Origin: Eubacteriales bacterium
GTDB lineage: Bacteria; Bacillota; Clostridia; Lachnospirales; Lachnospiraceae
Direction: 5' to 3'
Length of the DNA: 33,251 bases
NCBI GenBank assembly: GCA_030536755.1
Contig: JAUNPJ010000043.1
Span: 1-33,251 of the forward strand
Every line of letters begins with the position of its first letter. Within the stretch, counting starts at the first letter, position 1. The notes below the pieces were generated by a model. The model ran no database searches. It was given only the letters and a program-made list of their open reading frames with translations, and had not been told where the DNA came from. Both the position numbers and the translations under genes were made by a program. Below, piece by piece: positions 31,084-33,251 of this stretch.

Positions 31084-32421
31084 ATGGAAAAAGATATGAC
31101 GGTTGGAAGTCCGTCGAAAATGATTATCAGTTTTACGATCCCGGTATTTCTGGGAAATGTGTTTCAGCAGTTTTACAGTATGGCCGATACGATCATCGTT
31201 GGAAAATTTGTGGGTACAACGGCATTGGCGGCTGTTGGTTCTGTGGGAACAATTATGTTTTTGCTGATAGGTTTCCTTCAGGGAATGACAGCAGGGTTTA
31301 CAGTTTTGACATCGCAGCGTTTTGGCGCAAGGGACATGAGGGGAATGCGAAAGACGGTGGGTTCCGCTTATATACTTTCTGCAATCGTGTCTGCAGTTAT
31401 GACGGCATTGAGTATGCTTTGTATGAAGCAGCTGCTTATTTTCATGAATACTCCTGCCGATATTTTTGCGGATGCCTATCATTATATTATGATCATCTGC
31501 GGCGGTATTTTTGCCCAGACCGCGTACAACCTTTTTTCCAGTGTGTTAAGAGCCATTGGAAACAGCAAAACGCCGCTGTATTTTCTGATTCTGGCCGCTG
31601 GATTGAATGTTTTGCTGGATCTTCTTCTGATTATTGTGTTCCAAATGGGAGCGCCTGGTGCGGCATGGGCAACGGTTATCGCGCAGGGGATTTCGGCATT
31701 GTGCTGTCTGGTCTATATTATAAGAAAGATTCCTATTTTGAAGCTGGAGAGAGATGACTGGAAGATTGACGGTCATCTGGCAAAAATCCAGATGGGAATC
31801 GGTTTCCCGATGGGATTTCAGTATTCCATCACAGCGATTGGAACCATGATGGTGCAGGCTGCATTGAATACGCTTGGTTCTCTGGCAGTTGCAGCTTATA
31901 CAGCAGCCATTAAGATCGAACAGATTCTGACACAGGCGTATGTGGCGATGGGTGTTACGATGACGAATTACTGTGCGCAGAACCGTGGTGCCGGAAAATA
32001 CACAAGAATCCGTCAGGGATTTCGTGCGATCACAATCATTGGAGCCGTGTATTCCGTATTTGCTGCGGCCGTGTTTGTCTTCGGCGGAAAATACATGGTA
32101 TACCTGTTTGTATCGGATAATGTAACAGAAATTATGGGATATGCAGACACGTATTTGAGATGCATTTCCATATTTTTGATGTTTCTTGCTATTGTCAATA
32201 CCTATCGAAATGGAATCCAGGGTATGGGTTATGGCGTGCTTCCGATGATGGCAGGTGTTGCAGAACTGGTGGGGCGTGCGATCGTTGCGCTGATTGCGGG
32301 ACACTATAAGAGTTATCTTGGTGTTTGTCTGGCGAGTCCGGTGGCATGGGTTCTGGCCGATACACTTTTGCTTGTGATGTATTTTAAAATTATGAAGAAT
32401 CATCCGGTGGATGTGGAATAG
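31084..32421 (+). CDS. MATE-family efflux transporter
   Basis: 445 residues with about twelve membrane helices in two related halves: first half PSKMIISFTIPVFLGNVFQQFYSMADTIIVG and second half GIGFPMGFQYSITAIGTMMVQAALN (both given only by their landmarks, about residues 10-40 and 240-265). Cation-driven export of drugs or other cationic compounds. I chose ATG 31084 because AGGAGG ends nine bases upstream; ATG 31078 is too close to it. It is monocistronic between a consensus promoter and a terminator. Confidence 0.9.
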   Translation: MEKDMTVGSPSKMIISFTIPVFLGNVFQQFYSMADTIIVGKFVGTTALAAVGSVGTIMFLLIGFLQGMTAGFTVLTSQRFGARDMRGMRKTVGSAYILSAIVSAVMTALSMLCMKQLLIFMNTPADIFADAYHYIMIICGGIFAQTAYNLFSSVLRAIGNSKTPLYFLILAAGLNVLLDLLLIIVFQMGAPGAAWATVIAQGISALCCLVYIIRKIPILKLERDDWKIDGHLAKIQMGIGFPMGFQYSITAIGTMMVQAALNTLGSLAVAAYTAAIKIEQILTQAYVAMGVTMTNYCAQNRGAGKYTRIRQGFRAITIIGAVYSVFAAAVFVFGGKYMVYLFVSDNVTEIMGYADTYLRCISIFLMFLAIVNTYRNGIQGMGYGVLPMMAGVAELVGRAIVALIAGHYKSYLGVCLASPVAWVLADTLLLVMYFKIMKNHPVDVE

Positions 32422-32453
32422 AAAAGGGGGCTGCGGCGGCAGCCTCCTTTTCT
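32421..32453. terminator. Bidirectional terminator between convergent genes
   Basis: Stem gaaaaggggGctgc / gcagcctccttttc around a short loop, with A-run on one side and T-run on the other, directly at the end of the MATE gene and facing the convergent spore-coat genes. Confidence 0.8.
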
Positions 32454-32484
32454 GTAAGCACAAAAAGTGAGAGAAATAGAAAAA

Positions 32485-32742
32485 TTACATCGTTGTTGAC
32501 TGTGTCAGTATAGATTTTACATGCTGCACTTCTTCCTGTGTTGCTTTTGCAGCAGGCACGTAGAAGCTTTTTTCTCTTGCCAGGTTATAAAGCTTTTCCT
32601 GGGACATTTCGCATTCGTTGCGAAACTGCTTTAAAGTCTGTTTCAGTTCTTTGTTCTCGGACTGTGAAATATAGTCTGCATACATTTTCAGTTCGTTGTT
32701 GATGGATACCAATGCATCCGATACCATTGTTTTATCGTTCAT
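32485..32742 (-). CDS. CotF-like spore coat protein
   Basis: 85 residues, helical, with the ferritin-like Coat_F pattern (MVSDALVSINNELKMYADYI ... LKQTLKQFRNECEMSQEKLYNLAREKSFYVP). Related proteins are deposited in the spore coat, and several small copies are typical of Clostridia. It follows a second small coat-like gene by 12 bp with GAGGAAGG before its ATG, so the two form an operon. Confidence 0.75.
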   Translation of the reverse strand: MNDKTMVSDALVSINNELKMYADYISQSENKELKQTLKQFRNECEMSQEKLYNLAREKSFYVPAAKATQEEVQHVKSILTQSTTM

Positions 32743-32754
32743 TCTGCCTTCCTC

Positions 32755-32937
32755 CTATAAGAATTTCATCAGTTCCTGCTTATGCTGCATGGCGCAGTTA
32801 GCTGCGTCCTGGAACATCTGTTTTACCTGAGGATCCTGAGCCTGATTTGCGTAGTCCGTCATTTTGCAGTGGCTTGTCTCGAATCCACCGATTAGGTGGC
32901 GGAGATTCTGCAGATCAAGAATGGAAATTTCTTTCAT
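32755..32937 (-). CDS. Small CotF-like spore coat protein
   Basis: 60 residues from the ATG that follows AGGAGG (MKEISILDLQNLRHLIGG); the frame is open further upstream but without a ribosome binding site. The HLIGGFETSHCKMTDYANQA and MFQDAANCAMQHKQELM segments resemble the two helices of CotF-type proteins. Together with the following gene it resembles a CotF protein split into two polypeptides. It contains two cysteines, a common feature of cross-linked coat proteins. Confidence 0.65.
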   Translation of the reverse strand: MKEISILDLQNLRHLIGGFETSHCKMTDYANQAQDPQVKQMFQDAANCAMQHKQELMKFL

Positions 32938-32954
32938 GTGAGTGCCTCCTTTGA

Positions 32955-32980
32955 ATTGTATTGTTGAACACGAATAGTAT
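32955..32980 (-). promoter_or_regulatory. Possible sporulation (sigma-E-like) promoter of the coat genes
   Basis: Minus strand has ATA (32980-32978), 15 bp, then AATACAAT (32962-32955), close to the sigma-E pattern ATA-N16-CATACANT. No sigma-A promoter is obvious here, and the downstream genes are of sporulation type. The match is short and could be chance. Confidence 0.3.
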
Positions 32981-33004
32981 TGACGCAATCAAAAAAAATA
33001 TTCT

Positions 33005-33251
33005 TCAAAAATTTCTGTTTGTCGGGGTGGTCGTATGTGCACCACTTTCCTGTTCAACGGAACACTTTCCAACGGCAGGGTTTGGCTTGGGGCTTCCGAA
33101 CAGCCATTTGCACAGGGGAGGCTTTCCGCATCAAGTGCGATCTCTCCGCTTGTGCAGTCAACCTGTTGATTTTCTTGTTTGGCTGCGCCGCTTATGGATT
33201 GCTTTTCAAACGAACTCGCGCTATGCGCTCAAACAGTGTTTTCAAAGCAAT
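33005..33251. other. Right-end stretch with no recognised gene
   Basis: The last ~250 bp become G/C-richer than the preceding intergenic DNA. The minus strand can be read IALKTLFERIARVRLKSNP then stop (33251 to 33192), which may be the tail of a gene beyond the window, but I do not recognise it. No RNA gene or clear repeat seen. Confidence 0.3.

Noticed and set aside
1-33251. CRISPR array, tRNA or rRNA genes, prophage structural genes
   Set aside because: No regularly spaced direct repeats, no tRNA cloverleaf or rRNA-like stretch, and no capsid, terminase or integrase-like protein was seen.

Overview
The window looks like a chromosome segment of a spore-forming, gut-type Clostridia, most likely Lachnospiraceae. 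This is inferred from CotF-like spore-coat genes, a split ThrE exporter, a single-aptamer glycine riboswitch in front of an AGCS symporter, Firmicutes-style promoters and ribosome binding sites, and a Lachnospiraceae-like set of mobile debris. No rRNA, tRNA or CRISPR array was seen.

Positions 1-9.5 kb are a decayed accessory (defence) island, nearly all on the minus strand. It holds a protein with two PD-(D/E)XK nuclease domains, an AbiEi/AbiEii type IV toxin-antitoxin pair with two 28-bp palindromic operators, a small conserved accessory protein, the 3' end of a DUF1273/SLOG gene, an McrB-like protein that has lost its GTPase half, a C-terminal gene scrap, the 5' end of a group II intron, a possible uracil-DNA-glycosylase-fold protein, and a TPR membrane protein beheaded by a complete IS630 element. 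Copies of one short repeat (core ggggtcaggta, near 243, 3859, 5676, 6019 and 6922) sit at the junctions where genes are cut, so the island seems to have been assembled or eroded at these seams.

Positions 9.5-16.2 kb hold bioB under a BirA-type operator with a truncated bioY behind it, a LysR regulator divergent from a YoaK/DUF1275 membrane protein, and an A+T-rich four-gene cluster: two unknown small proteins, a WYL-domain regulator and a PDDEXK_4-type nuclease. This last cluster is the best candidate for an uncharacterised (possibly anti-phage) system. A near-perfect palindromic REP-like element fills the whole junction with the next, convergent operon.

Positions 16.3-22.7 kb (minus strand) form one compact operon: a HisD-family dehydrogenase of HpsN-like type, potA, potB, a fused potC-potD, and an M18 aminopeptidase. 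Divergent from it, 22.9-27.8 kb encodes a lipoprotein-dependent ABC importer of the RbsA/YufO-YufP-YufQ architecture with a hairpin after the binding-protein gene. Then come a two-gene ThrE-type amino-acid exporter with its own promoter, a glycine riboswitch controlling an AGCS sodium:alanine/glycine symporter, a MATE efflux protein behind a consensus sigma-A promoter, and two CotF-like spore-coat genes on the minus strand. The right half thus reads as core metabolism and transport of amines, amino acids and glycine, in contrast to the broken island on the left.
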